A stretch of 21,706 nt of DNA from a virus. Below, piece after piece: positions 1 through 7,828 of the stretch (position 1 is its first letter; every line of letters starts with the position of its first letter). The stretch lies in IMG/VR virus record IMGVR_UViG_3300035698_008341, positions 1 through 21,706 of that record; one strand, written 5' to 3'. The notes beneath the pieces were generated by a model. That model had not been told where the DNA came from, made no database searches, and saw nothing but the letters and a program-made list of their open reading frames with translations. The position numbers and the translations under genes were made by a program.

Positions 1-2124
1 CAAAGGATAATGAGGTGTAGTCTGGTCATAACCATTAACTAAAATACCTTCTACAACAGTACTTTCACTAGGCGTTCTAACCCATAATTCCATAGTAAAA
101 TCTTCATCTTCAGCAAAGTTTTGATAATCTGCTTCAGCCCATTGAACTTCATCATCAACAGCATCTAAAATAACTTGACCATTCACAACAGTATCATTCG
201 CTTTGGTCCACCAACTAGATTTACTATTACTACCACCATAAACACTCGTTCCACTTCCTTGATTAACACCATCTCTAGCAGCAACACCATTACCACTCAT
301 ATCAGTAAGATTACCTTCAAATTGCCACCATAAACTCAAACCACTAGTGTCACCAGTCCAACGAGTACCAACACTTTCTTCATCATACATATCACTAATT
401 TCAGAAGTAGTCAAAGTTCTATTTAAGAATTTCATTTCATCAACATCACCAGTTAAAGGTACAAGGTCAGTAGGTATATAAGTAGCACCACACATAGTAA
501 AATATCTGTTTGAAGTACCGTCAAAATTAGGACTAGCCATTGTTTTAGTTCCTACAAATTCACCATCATAATAAGAAGAAGAATAACCTGAACTAGCATT
601 TCTTGTTACACAAGCGTGATGCCAATTACCATCATAAGTAGGTTGAGAACTATTTGAATACAAACTAACAACACTCGCACCGTCAGTTAAATATCTAACT
701 TTATTAGCATAACCACCATCATTAACCATAAGGCTCATCCAACCTTCATTAGTGGTTATTGCTTTTTCAGTGGTCATAGTTGTTCTAAACCAACTACAAA
801 AAGTGAGACCTGTACTGCTTACATAAGCATTAGAGAACAAATCAGGACTTGTACTTCTAACATAATCATTAGTCGCATCATCACACTTAAAATATGTTCC
901 AACAACACCATCACCTGCAACAATTCCTGTTTGCCAAGTGCTTCCCGCTTCCACTTCATAATCAAACACATCATGAACTGTATCATTCGCTATGATTGTT
1001 TCTTCCGTAAAATTAATTATTGTACTCGCATCACCAATACGTTGAACGTCTCCACTGTAAACTATTCCTAAAGGAATAACGTTAGTGTAACCTACTTTAG
1101 AGAATGTTTCTTCCACATAACAATCATAATAAGTCTTGTTTTTTTTACTATAACAACCATCATGCTCCCAAACTTCTTCTTTCCAATCCTTTTTTAACTT
1201 CTCAACTTCTTCCTTAGTCTTAAACTTATACTTAACTGTCTTATTCATAGTACCGTTCTTTTCTTTACGTTCCAAACGATAAACATTCAAATGATCCTTC
1301 TTCTTAGGAGTATCCTTCTTTAAACCCACATAAGTCTTATTAAAAATAACTGTTACATTCCAATAAGGTTCAGTATAATTATAACCAATTAACGTAGTAA
1401 GATTAGTATAATAAGGAGTTCCATTTTTTATATCAGTCGCATTATTAAAAATAGTTGGGACGTGCTTAACTGTAGTAACATTATATTCAGCAGTCTTAAC
1501 TCCAGGAGTATAACTTCCTAAACAAGTATAATTATAACCCACGTAATTAGTATCCTCAATGATTTCACAATCAAGTTCTTTAGTAATTAAAGGCGGTAAC
1601 TTATCTTTCTTATCCTTCTTAACTTTAGTAGGTAACCAATCACCTTTTGGATTAAACGACCAATGAACAGTGCTATACTCATCTTTTTGTGCTACAAATT
1701 TAAGGTTGTAACTCTTACCTTTTCTGAAAGCAAAACTGTATTTAGTATCGCCACTATTATCACTCGCTCCACACCAAGTACCTTTGCAAGTTTCATTAAG
1801 TTTAATTTCTCTCCATCCTTTACCCCAACTACGATAAAGTTTAATCCACTCTACGCTGTTACTAGGATTAGCATCTAAACCCCAAGTACCATTCATAGGT
1901 TCAATAAAAACGTCAGCACTAAAATTAACGCCATTCAAATAAGTTTCACATAATACTTCCCCGCCACAACGCATAGTACCGTTAGCACTATCAACAGTCA
2001 TCACACCTAAACTACTCATTAACATAAATAACACTATCGCTAAAGGCACCCCCACCGCTCCAGTAGCTACAGCATACCTTTTAACTCTAGCTTCACTAAT
2101 CCGTTTACTACCTTTAGTTGCCAT
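1..2124 (-). CDS. LamG-domain surface adhesin, sequon-rich (C-terminus beyond the window)
   Basis: An open frame of 708 codons runs off the left edge with no stop. The N-terminus has basic residues followed by a hydrophobic stretch at about residues 20-40 (AVGVPLAIVLFMLMSS), which fits a signal anchor or signal peptide. Residues 45-380 are rich in Cys, Lys and Asn. A concanavalin/LamG-like domain lies at about 395-580, with the usual WHHACVTRN and GDVDEMKFLNRTL features, and a second one begins near 590 (LSLWWQFEGNLTDMSG). By hand I count about 22 N-x-S/T sequons, far more than in the virion proteins nearby, which suggests export and N-glycosylation. The start overlaps the previous stop by 11 nt and has no good Shine-Dalgarno site. 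LamG folds bind glycans or proteins, so a role in adsorption or cell-surface interaction is inferred. It could be a virion fibre or a membrane-displayed protein. Confidence 0.8.
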   Translation of the reverse strand, partial: MATKGSKRISEARVKRYAVATGAVGVPLAIVLFMLMSSLGVMTVDSANGTMRCGGEVLCETYLNGVNFSADVFIEPMNGTWGLDANPSNSVEWIKLYRSWGKGWREIKLNETCKGTWCGASDNSGDTKYSFAFRKGKSYNLKFVAQKDEYSTVHWSFNPKGDWLPTKVKKDKKDKLPPLITKELDCEIIEDTNYVGYNYTCLGSYTPGVKTAEYNVTTVKHVPTIFNNATDIKNGTPYYTNLTTLIGYNYTEPYWNVTVIFNKTYVGLKKDTPKKKDHLNVYRLERKEKNGTMNKTVKYKFKTKEEVEKLKKDWKEEVWEHDGCYSKKNKTYYDCYVEETFSKVGYTNVIPLGIVYSGDVQRIGDASTIINFTEETIIANDTVHDVFDYEVEAGSTWQTGIVAGDGVVGTYFKCDDATNDYVRSTSPDLFSNAYVSSTGLTFCSWFRTTMTTEKAITTNEGWMSLMVNDGGYANKVRYLTDGASVVSLYSNSSQPTYDGNWHHACVTRNASSGYSSSYYDGEFVGTKTMASPNFDGTSNRYFTMCGATYIPTDLVPLTGDVDEMKFLNRTLTTSEISDMYDEESVGTRWTGDTSGLSLWWQFEGNLTDMSGNGVAARDGVNQGSGTSVYGGSNSKSSWWTKANDTVVNGQVILDAVDDEVQWAEADYQNFAEDEDFTMELWVRTPSESTVVEGILVNGYDQTTPHYPL

Positions 2125-2371
2125 AATCTTTATCTATGCTTTCTAACTCCTTATAATACTCATCCATAGGTAGTTTAGTAGCCTTTTCAAACAACACGAT
2201 CTCTCTTCTTATGCTTACTACAACCTTTTTAAAATCGTCATAGTTTTTAAAACCCTTTAAATACACAAAATAACATTTAAATAAAGAATCATAATCAACG
2301 TTCCTATGACGCTTCACATCTTCTTCGCTTAAATTATTAAGCATATCTTCTAATTCAGGGTTCGCATCCAT
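2114..2371 (-). CDS. small acidic helical protein, unknown
   Basis: This is an 85-residue protein starting MDANPELEDML. I chose the ATG at 2371 because it overlaps the upstream stop as TAATG and has a GAGGT motif about 10 nt upstream. Longer starts would run deeper into the upstream gene. It is predicted largely helical, with many charged and aromatic residues (DYDSLFKCYFVYLKG, ESIDKDYGN), and has no signal peptide or membrane segment. It sits between a small membrane protein and the LamG adhesin, where tail-tip, lysis or accessory proteins are usual. I do not recognise the family, so function is unknown. Confidence 0.6.
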   Translation of the reverse strand: MDANPELEDMLNNLSEEDVKRHRNVDYDSLFKCYFVYLKGFKNYDDFKKVVVSIRREIVLFEKATKLPMDEYYKELESIDKDYGN

Positions 2372-2628
2372 TAAATAAAAGACCTCACTAAAGCCCATAA
2401 GCCACCCACTCCTAAAACACAAATTAATGCTATTGCACCCTTGCTCTTATTCATATAAGTTATTAAACTTGGAATCCATTTGCTTTGCGTTTCAATAGCG
2501 TCAATGCGACTCATTAAACTAGGCGTACCATTTCCTATAGTGATAACTTTAACTAACATTTTAACGTTGCAAGTAGTTTCTTCAATGTGTGATTTTAATA
2601 ATGCCATCTCTGTTTCTATACTAGTCAT
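2371..2628 (-). CDS. small C-terminally anchored membrane protein (holin/XhlA-like architecture)
   Basis: This 85-residue protein has an N-terminal heptad-like region (about residues 1-55) and one hydrophobic helix at about 62-83 (GAIALICVLGVGGLWALV). The layout, soluble coiled coil then a single C-terminal membrane segment, resembles XhlA/haemolysin-type proteins found beside tail-fibre genes in phages. The start follows the upstream stop by 2 nt in a conserved AAATAAAAATG junction without its own Shine-Dalgarno site, so translation is probably coupled. A role in lysis or membrane contact is inferred from architecture and position only. No endolysin gene is visible in the window. Confidence 0.6.
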   Translation of the reverse strand: MTSIETEMALLKSHIEETTCNVKMLVKVITIGNGTPSLMSRIDAIETQSKWIPSLITYMNKSKGAIALICVLGVGGLWALVRSFI

Positions 2629-2630
2629 TT

Positions 2631-3083
2631 TTATTTAATCCTCATAATCCATACTACTTCATAATAGGGAGGTACTATATCAATTTCTAAAATTTCTTCA
2701 TCAACTGTAATGTCTCTTAAACAAGGAGTTCCACTAACAGGACTTCTCACAAAGCCATTATCTGTACCGTGACTGTGAGTACAATCAGCAGTGCTAAGAC
2801 CTTCAACACTACCATCCACAACATCACCACCTCTAACAAAACATTTAGTATCTTCAGTACTTCCATTCAATAACGGAAGAGTAAAACCGTTCATAAGACT
2901 AGAAACATCACTAATAACAGTACCATCACACTCAACCCAATTACTAGGCAAAGTAGGAGTATTAGTTAAAGTTTTCAGCCACGGAATAATGCTACCCATA
3001 GGAGTAATATCATTATTAACTTCGTCAGCGTGTAAAACATAAGGATTGCTTTTTGGCCATTGATGATTTGCTTCGTAACTCAT
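2631..3083 (-). CDS. tail collar/fibre-tip protein, third paralogue
   Basis: This 150-residue protein is the most diverged of three tandem paralogues. It shares the opening block (YVLHADEVNNDITPMGSI), the central NWVECDG...GFTLPLLNG...CFVRGG block, an HSH motif (THSHGTD) and the C-terminal PPYYEVVWIMRIK. This pattern (GxW..CDG, a proline-Leu-Asn strand, FLRG, HxH, PpYY.v.wImRi) is that of phage tail-collar and receptor-binding tip domains, where HxH pairs can bind metal. It follows the second paralogue by 2 nt with no Shine-Dalgarno site. It probably forms trimeric fibres or spikes on the tail tip and may differ from its sisters in receptor choice. Confidence 0.7.
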   Translation of the reverse strand: MSYEANHQWPKSNPYVLHADEVNNDITPMGSIIPWLKTLTNTPTLPSNWVECDGTVISDVSSLMNGFTLPLLNGSTEDTKCFVRGGDVVDGSVEGLSTADCTHSHGTDNGFVRSPVSGTPCLRDITVDEEILEIDIVPPYYEVVWIMRIK

Positions 3084-3085
3084 TT

Positions 3086-3550
3086 TTATTTAATCCTCAT
3101 AATCCAAGTCATTTGCATACTTGTAGGTAAAATATTAATAGCTGTTAAACTATCAAGAGTCTTAAAACTTAAAGTAGGATAAGTCCTATCACCTATAGTA
3201 ATCCTTCTAGCAAGAGAAGTAGTAGTATAAGTTGTAGTGTGCTTGTGTTTACTAACCGCACTATCATATTCCCCACCAGTACCACCACTAGTACTATTAC
3301 CTCTTAAAAAACTTCTTTCATCATCATCAGAACTATTAAGTAAAGGAATAGTCACGCCATTAATAGGACTATCACTATCGATTAAAACTTGACCATTACA
3401 TTCAACCCAATTACCAGGAATGCTAACACCAGTTCCACCAGTATAAAAAGCAAGGATTCCACCAACAGGCATCAAATTATTATTAACCTCACTAGCATAC
3501 AAATCCCAATCGTTTTGTTTAGGGAAACTTCCCTCTATATCACTTGCCAT
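3086..3550 (-). CDS. tail collar/fibre-tip protein, second paralogue
   Basis: This 154-residue protein is a clear sister of the proteins on both sides. The opening is FPKQNDWDLYASEVNNNLMPVGG. The core carries NWVECNGQ, GVTIPLLN, SFLRG and an SGGTGGE loop, then a KHKH histidine pair, a Thr-rich strand, and the ending MQMTWIMRIK. The family is phage tail-collar-like (short-fibre or tip). No signal peptide or membrane segment is visible. The start is 2 nt after the preceding stop and lacks a Shine-Dalgarno motif, so it is likely translated by coupling with the first paralogue. Role inferred: host recognition at the tail end. Confidence 0.75.
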   Translation of the reverse strand: MASDIEGSFPKQNDWDLYASEVNNNLMPVGGILAFYTGGTGVSIPGNWVECNGQVLIDSDSPINGVTIPLLNSSDDDERSFLRGNSTSGGTGGEYDSAVSKHKHTTTYTTTSLARRITIGDRTYPTLSFKTLDSLTAINILPTSMQMTWIMRIK

Positions 3551-3552
3551 CT

Positions 3553-3987
3553 TTATTTAATCCGTATACACCAAACCACATCATAATAGACGGGCAAAGT
3601 ATCAATATCCATTTCTTTTTCATCAACACTAGCACTAGTAAGCGGACGATAATCCCTACCACTAGTTCCAGTACTTACAGTAGTTACCGTATGATCGTGA
3701 TCGAAATTAGCACTAACCGAACCACCCGAACTTCCACTCGTAGTACTACCTCTTAAAAACTGATTATTACCATTAATATTTGGAAGAGTCACGCCATCAT
3801 ATACACTATCACTATCACTAATTAATTGACCATTACACTCCTCCCAATTACTTGGAAGACTAATGCTTCCACTTAAACTCTTAGCAAGAGCAACCATTCC
3901 ACCAACAGGAGTAATATTCTCATTTACTTCACTAGCAAACAGATTAAACCCAGGACTTTTAGGAAATTCACCTTCAGCATTACTCAT
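3553..3987 (-). CDS. tail collar/fibre-tip protein, first paralogue
   Basis: This 144-residue protein is the first and shortest of three tandem paralogues. It has FPKSPGFNLFASEVNENITPVGG, NWEECNGQ, GVTLPNING, QFLRGSTTSGSSGG, an HDH histidine pair, and the C-terminal LPVYYDVVWCIRIK. It alone has a strong ribosome-binding site (GGAGG, 11 nt before the ATG), and its start overlaps the end of the tail-hub gene by 4 nt. The two sisters appear to depend on it for translation. Placement directly after the hub gene fits a receptor-binding or tip component. The collar-like fold is assigned from the motif order, not from a search. Confidence 0.75.
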   Translation of the reverse strand: MSNAEGEFPKSPGFNLFASEVNENITPVGGMVALAKSLSGSISLPSNWEECNGQLISDSDSVYDGVTLPNINGNNQFLRGSTTSGSSGGSVSANFDHDHTVTTVSTGTSGRDYRPLTSASVDEKEMDIDTLPVYYDVVWCIRIK

Positions 3988-5567
3988 ATGAACTCCAACC
4001 TCCCATTAACCGTATCCCAATTAGCTGTCGTACTACTATCTTTAAAATCAGTATCAATAAAATCTTCCACGTATAAATCCTCAGGATGAATAAGCCTAAT
4101 TAACGAAGGACTAGCAGCAGTAGTACCATCACCTAACTTACTAGACCCGTTACCTAACAAACCCTGAACTGTACTGTCAAGAACAAAACCACCAACTAAA
4201 GTTCTTTTATAAATAGCCATGTAACGATTATCACCAAAGAAATCCCCTGTAAACTTCTTAACAGAAATAATCAAATCATTATTCTTTTGCATTTCCTCTT
4301 CCAAACGTCTAACTCTCTCAATAGTAAAATTACCCCATTCAGCAAGTCTCCAATCCTTATCGCCCATAGCAAGAGTATCAATCTTACCAGGCCACTTTCT
4401 ACTCTTCTTATTAATTAACAAACTACGATTTTCATTATTATAACTATCAATAACATTAACTCTTTGACCCGCTTCATAATCATTCAATCCAACAATAGGT
4501 AAATTAGTCATCACAAAAGGCACACTATACTTAGCTAAAAAAGTATCACCTCTACTTTCCGCATCTTCTACACTTTGAATATCACTAAAATGTTTAACGG
4601 CTTGTTTAAGACCATACTTAGCCTGACTGTCCGTATCTTCTACAGCAATAGGAACAGGAATACTTTTAGTATACTGAATATCAACAGTATTAACTCCACT
4701 AGCAGGAATACTGCCTGACAAGAAAGTAATAGTTCTAGTTTCTTTATCAACACCATAATCGTAACTACCAGTCGTACTATTACGCACTCCCGCAATTTGT
4801 TCGACACCACTAACGAAAACTTTAACAACAGTAGGTTTTGCAGCAAGAACAAACTTAGTAGTCACACCATCACCATTAAATAACTCATTAGTCTCAATTT
4901 GCTGAACGGCACCTTTAACAGTAAGTCTATTAACACATTGAGTATTGTCAAACGTCCACTTAGGAACCGTAGTGATATTAACTCCCACAACCAAATCAGT
5001 CGTGTTATCAGAATAACCCTTAGGCTCACAATGAACCGTCCCATCATCAGCATCATAATAAATCATATAATCATAAATTTCAGCAATCATTTGCAAACGA
5101 GAAAAAACATCAGTATCATTACAAATAAACTTTTCAATAATAAGCGAAGTACCAGTATCGACCACCGTCGCAGTCATACCGCCCCAAGTCTCAATTAAAT
5201 CAGTCATAATCCAACTGCCTTTTCCTTCAGTAAGCGGATTACTAGCACCATCATAAGAATAAGAAACATTAGCATTAACTAAATCAATCATTTTATCCTT
5301 ACCCATAGCCTCAATAAATACTCCTTGTTTATTTACTGTATCAATATAACCATCAAAAACAAATTCATCTTTAGAAGTTACTTCACCACGCCAAATCTTT
5401 AAAGACATACCATTATTAAAATCAGGAATATCCAAATAAACATTTTTATTAAAAATAAGTTTTATATCTCTTATTTCCTCGCCAAAATTAGAATCATCTT
5501 GCCACTGTTTACATTTATCGGATACCTCAATGCCGTCCACTTCCACGTAACTAGCCATCGTTCCCAT
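3984..5567 (-). CDS. tail hub / baseplate hub protein (gp27/late-control-D-like) with inserted beta domain
   Basis: This 527-residue protein fits a siphovirus tail hub. The N-terminal half (MASYVEVDGIEVSDKC, IKLIFNKNVYLDIPDF, FDGYIDTVNKQG, EAMGKDKMIDLVNA) matches the beta-barrel architecture of hub proteins, and the middle contains WTFDNTQCVNRLTVKG followed by LPIVGLNDYEAGQRVNVID. Between these, about residues 215-305, sits an extra beta domain (FNGDGVTTKFVLAAKP, VVKVFVSGVEQ, TRTITFLSGSIP, NTVDIQYTKS) of a type often spliced into tail proteins. A coiled stretch (RVRRLEEEMQKNN) comes near 420-435, and the last 90 residues are different in character. The gene lies after the tape measure and distal tail protein. 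An alternative start four codons downstream is possible. Confidence 0.7.
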   Translation of the reverse strand: MGTMASYVEVDGIEVSDKCKQWQDDSNFGEEIRDIKLIFNKNVYLDIPDFNNGMSLKIWRGEVTSKDEFVFDGYIDTVNKQGVFIEAMGKDKMIDLVNANVSYSYDGASNPLTEGKGSWIMTDLIETWGGMTATVVDTGTSLIIEKFICNDTDVFSRLQMIAEIYDYMIYYDADDGTVHCEPKGYSDNTTDLVVGVNITTVPKWTFDNTQCVNRLTVKGAVQQIETNELFNGDGVTTKFVLAAKPTVVKVFVSGVEQIAGVRNSTTGSYDYGVDKETRTITFLSGSIPASGVNTVDIQYTKSIPVPIAVEDTDSQAKYGLKQAVKHFSDIQSVEDAESRGDTFLAKYSVPFVMTNLPIVGLNDYEAGQRVNVIDSYNNENRSLLINKKSRKWPGKIDTLAMGDKDWRLAEWGNFTIERVRRLEEEMQKNNDLIISVKKFTGDFFGDNRYMAIYKRTLVGGFVLDSTVQGLLGNGSSKLGDGTTAASPSLIRLIHPEDLYVEDFIDTDFKDSSTTANWDTVNGRLEFI

Positions 5568-5568
5568 A

Positions 5569-5949
5569 TTAAATGTATACTCCTTGCGTTAGTTTGATCG
5601 AATAAGATAAATTATTACCAGGCTGATTTAAAGTAAAATCTACACCATTAATCATAACATCAATAGTCCCAGTAATATCGCTAGTAAAAGGAATCGTACC
5701 AGTTTGATCTCCTGAAGCAATACTTTCAAACGTATTAATGAAGTTTCTAATAAAATCAATATCGGCATCAGCGAAAGTTCCAGCAACTTCTGTTGTTAAA
5801 ACACTACCGCCAAAATCAAATAATAAAGTTTGATCACTATCTAAAGTTGGCATTGCCATTGGCATAAGATTTGCGGGTTTGCTAACTCTCACAAGATTAC
5901 AACCTACCATTTCTACTCCTGCCAAATACGGAACTGTTGGATTTGTCAT
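5569..5949 (-). CDS. tail protein downstream of the tape measure (distal tail candidate)
   Basis: This is a 126-residue, mostly beta protein beginning MTNPTVPYLAGVEMVG and ending SYSIKLTQGVYI. It lies between the tape measure and hub genes, where siphoviruses normally carry the distal tail protein or an equivalent adaptor. Position is the main argument, as I see no diagnostic motif. It is shorter than typical Dit proteins (about 200-250 residues), so it may hold only the ring-forming core. Its ATG follows an AGGTGTATAA sequence and lies 2 nt after the tape-measure stop. Confidence 0.55.
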   Translation of the reverse strand: MTNPTVPYLAGVEMVGCNLVRVSKPANLMPMAMPTLDSDQTLLFDFGGSVLTTEVAGTFADADIDFIRNFINTFESIASGDQTGTIPFTSDITGTIDVMINGVDFTLNQPGNNLSYSIKLTQGVYI

Positions 5950-5951
5950 AT

Positions 5952-7286
5952 TTATACACCTACCATTTCTGTTGTTCTACCTGAGATACTTCTCTTAGTA
6001 GATTGTTCTATTGCATTCTTGATCTTAGCAATCACTCCCGCATCAATACTACTTGCATCCATAGCATTAATATTAATGGTAACACTACCGCCACCGCCAC
6101 CAGCACCATTAGGGGTAATACTTCCTGTTGATCCCGCAGTAAAAGTTTCAGGGCCTTTCTCACCTACAGTATAAGATTGACCAGCCATAACTGTTCCGCC
6201 ATTAGCCTTACCTTTATCTTTATCTTTACCGAGACCGAAAGGTAATTTATCTAAAATACCTTGAATGAAACCCGTAATTTGTTCTCCTAACCACCTAAAA
6301 CTATTAAGAATAGGATCAACAACCCACGTAGTAAAGAAATTTCCTACAGCTTCTAAACCTGATTGAAATAAAGCCCAGAAATCAGCCCATTGCTGTTTTT
6401 GAGTTTCCCAAGCCTTAGCAAAATTAGCTTCAATGCCCTCCCACCATCCTGCAATAAGTCCAGCAAAGTCTTCACCTAAAGCATATAATGAGTCTTTCCA
6501 AATAGCAACAAAATCATCCCAACTACCGCCCATCGCCAAATCCATAAAAGCATCACTCATAACAACCGCATAATCAGTTATTACCCCGAATGCATCACCT
6601 ATGGCTTCAATAATTGGATTGAATGGAATGAATACTTTATCAAGTAACCAAGCAAAAGCTTTCCCTAATATGATTGCCCAAGCTCCAATAAACTTAAATT
6701 GAGCTCCAACCATTCTCATAAGATTAGTCCAAAACTCAACCATTATTCCGAACCTATCCCCTAAACCTTGAAGTCCAGTAGCCTCAGTAACCATATTTCC
6801 TGCATTTTGTCCAGCATTATCAGCCGACACACTACCTGGCTGACCATCTACTCCTCCACCTAAAGCTTCTTTAATAGAATCAATAATTTGAGAACCAGGG
6901 CCTACCTTCATCCACTTATAAAACTCAATACTCGTACGCATAAGAATCAAAGCCAAAGGCCTTAATAAATTACCTATCACATCACCAATAGGTCTTAAAA
7001 AAATCATTAACGACTTCTGAAATATTTGTAAAGTCTGCTGTAATCTAGGACTCGCATTCACCAAAGCTTTCATACCTGCCTTAATAGCATCCAAAGCAAC
7101 AAGAGCAACACCAATACCAGTAGCCATCTTAGCAATACCACCAAGAGCACCCATACCGCCTCCTCCGCCACCTTTCTTAAACATCCCCATAATGCCACCG
7201 CCTTTTTTAGATCCGCCTCCGCCTCCTCCAGCTGAAGCTACTCCTTTCGTGTCAAACTTTACTTTAAGTGTTACATCATCTGCCAT
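5952..7286 (-). CDS. tail tape measure protein
   Basis: This 444-residue protein sits right after the tail-assembly chaperones, the standard place for a tape measure. It has a glycine-rich N-terminus (two runs of six glycines among Lys-Gly blocks, residues 20-50), then long hydrophobic helical segments rich in Trp and Phe (about 75-130 and 190-350). The C-terminal block GQSYTVGEKGPETFTAG at about 368-384 is a common tape-measure signature. It ends in a beta-rich tail with NININAMDASSID. At 444 residues it is short, which by the usual proportionality predicts a short, non-contractile tail. No lytic domain is visible. Translation starts after a weak AATG context following the gpGT stop. Confidence 0.85.
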   Translation of the reverse strand: MADDVTLKVKFDTKGVASAGGGGGGSKKGGGIMGMFKKGGGGGGMGALGGIAKMATGIGVALVALDAIKAGMKALVNASPRLQQTLQIFQKSLMIFLRPIGDVIGNLLRPLALILMRTSIEFYKWMKVGPGSQIIDSIKEALGGGVDGQPGSVSADNAGQNAGNMVTEATGLQGLGDRFGIMVEFWTNLMRMVGAQFKFIGAWAIILGKAFAWLLDKVFIPFNPIIEAIGDAFGVITDYAVVMSDAFMDLAMGGSWDDFVAIWKDSLYALGEDFAGLIAGWWEGIEANFAKAWETQKQQWADFWALFQSGLEAVGNFFTTWVVDPILNSFRWLGEQITGFIQGILDKLPFGLGKDKDKGKANGGTVMAGQSYTVGEKGPETFTAGSTGSITPNGAGGGGGSVTININAMDASSIDAGVIAKIKNAIEQSTKRSISGRTTEMVGV

Positions 7287-7292
7287 TTGGTC

Positions 7293-7807
7293 TCATTTTT
7301 TATTATTTTTTTCTTGAGCGTCCATCTCAGCATCGTTTAACAAACTATTAATGAACATCAACAATTGAGTTTCATTAAAAGGAAGTTCCTCGAAACGTTG
7401 ATTACAACCAAACACTTTATACCATTGAAGCTTTTGTATTTGAAAATTTAGCCATCCGTTATCAGACTGAGTAACGCTTACTCGCCAGAGTTTTCTTTTT
7501 GAATCGTACTTGATTCCGATGGCTCTTCTAAGTTTTTTTCGGTATCGTCTCCAAATAAAGGTTGTATATATTCTTTAGCACCCTTCAAAATAGCCAGGTA
7601 ATCTGCACCCTCCATCTTTCTAAGTGCTGTTCTAATTGGAGTAATTCCAAATGGGTGTGAATGAATCATATTAGGTATTAATTCTACCATAATTTCAGCT
7701 TCGTTCGCTCCATTCTTACTACTTCCTTTAATAAGAGCATCTTGAATAGCTCCCCCTAGTGGCGGTCTTAATAGGACTTCGCCTTCTTTAACTTTTATAG
7801 TTTTCAT
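7293..7807 (-). CDS. tail assembly chaperone, -1 frameshift product (gpGT-like)
   Basis: Translation from 7807 can shift by -1 at A AAA AAC (7532-7538), where 92 codons in the gpG frame are joined to 79 codons in the -1 frame, ending at TGA 7293. The product would be about 171 residues. The extension runs LRRAIGIKYDSKRKLWRVSV ... FNETQLLMFINSLLNDAEM and has no start codon of its own at a useful place, filling the otherwise empty gap before the tape measure. This is the lambda G/GT arrangement: the two forms coat the tape measure during tail assembly. Heptamer, frame and gene order are seen directly; use of the shift is inferred. Confidence 0.85.
7478..7807 (-). CDS. tail assembly chaperone, short form (gpG-like)
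   Basis: This 109-residue protein lies between the major tail protein and the tape measure. It opens MKTIKVKEGEVLLRPPLGGA, has a helical middle (TPIRTALRKMEGADYLAILKGAKEYI) and a charged, Ser/Glu-rich tail (EEPSESSTIQKENSGE). There is no close similarity I can name, but the position and the downstream frameshift site identify it as the short tail-assembly chaperone. A GAGGT Shine-Dalgarno motif lies about 13 nt upstream of the ATG. It would be made in excess over the longer frameshifted form and would leave the finished tail. Confidence 0.8.
   Translation of the reverse strand: MKTIKVKEGEVLLRPPLGGAIQDALIKGSSKNGANEAEIMVELIPNMIHSHPFGITPIRTALRKMEGADYLAILKGAKEYIQPLFGDDTEKNLEEPSESSTIQKENSGE
7532..7538 (-). 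promoter_or_regulatory. programmed -1 ribosomal frameshift heptamer (A AAA AAC)
   Basis: In the gpG frame the codons are GAA AAA AAC, which gives the classic slippery heptamer X XXY YYZ. The -1 frame stays open for 79 codons past this point and closes just before the tape measure gene. Site, frame and neighbours all fit the tail-chaperone frameshift. I did not find a strong stimulatory stem-loop by eye. Confidence 0.85.
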
Positions 7808-7828
7808 TTTATTTATTTTACCTCAAAT

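Noticed and set aside
1663-1878. Plus-strand open frame inside the LamG gene
   Set aside because: Antisense shadow of a long, domain-bearing frame, with no start signal or recognisable protein.
4204-4215. TTTATAAA-like sequence in the tail-hub gene
   Set aside because: Shares only the palindromic core with the 21-bp element and lacks the flanking bases. A core this AT-rich is expected by chance here.
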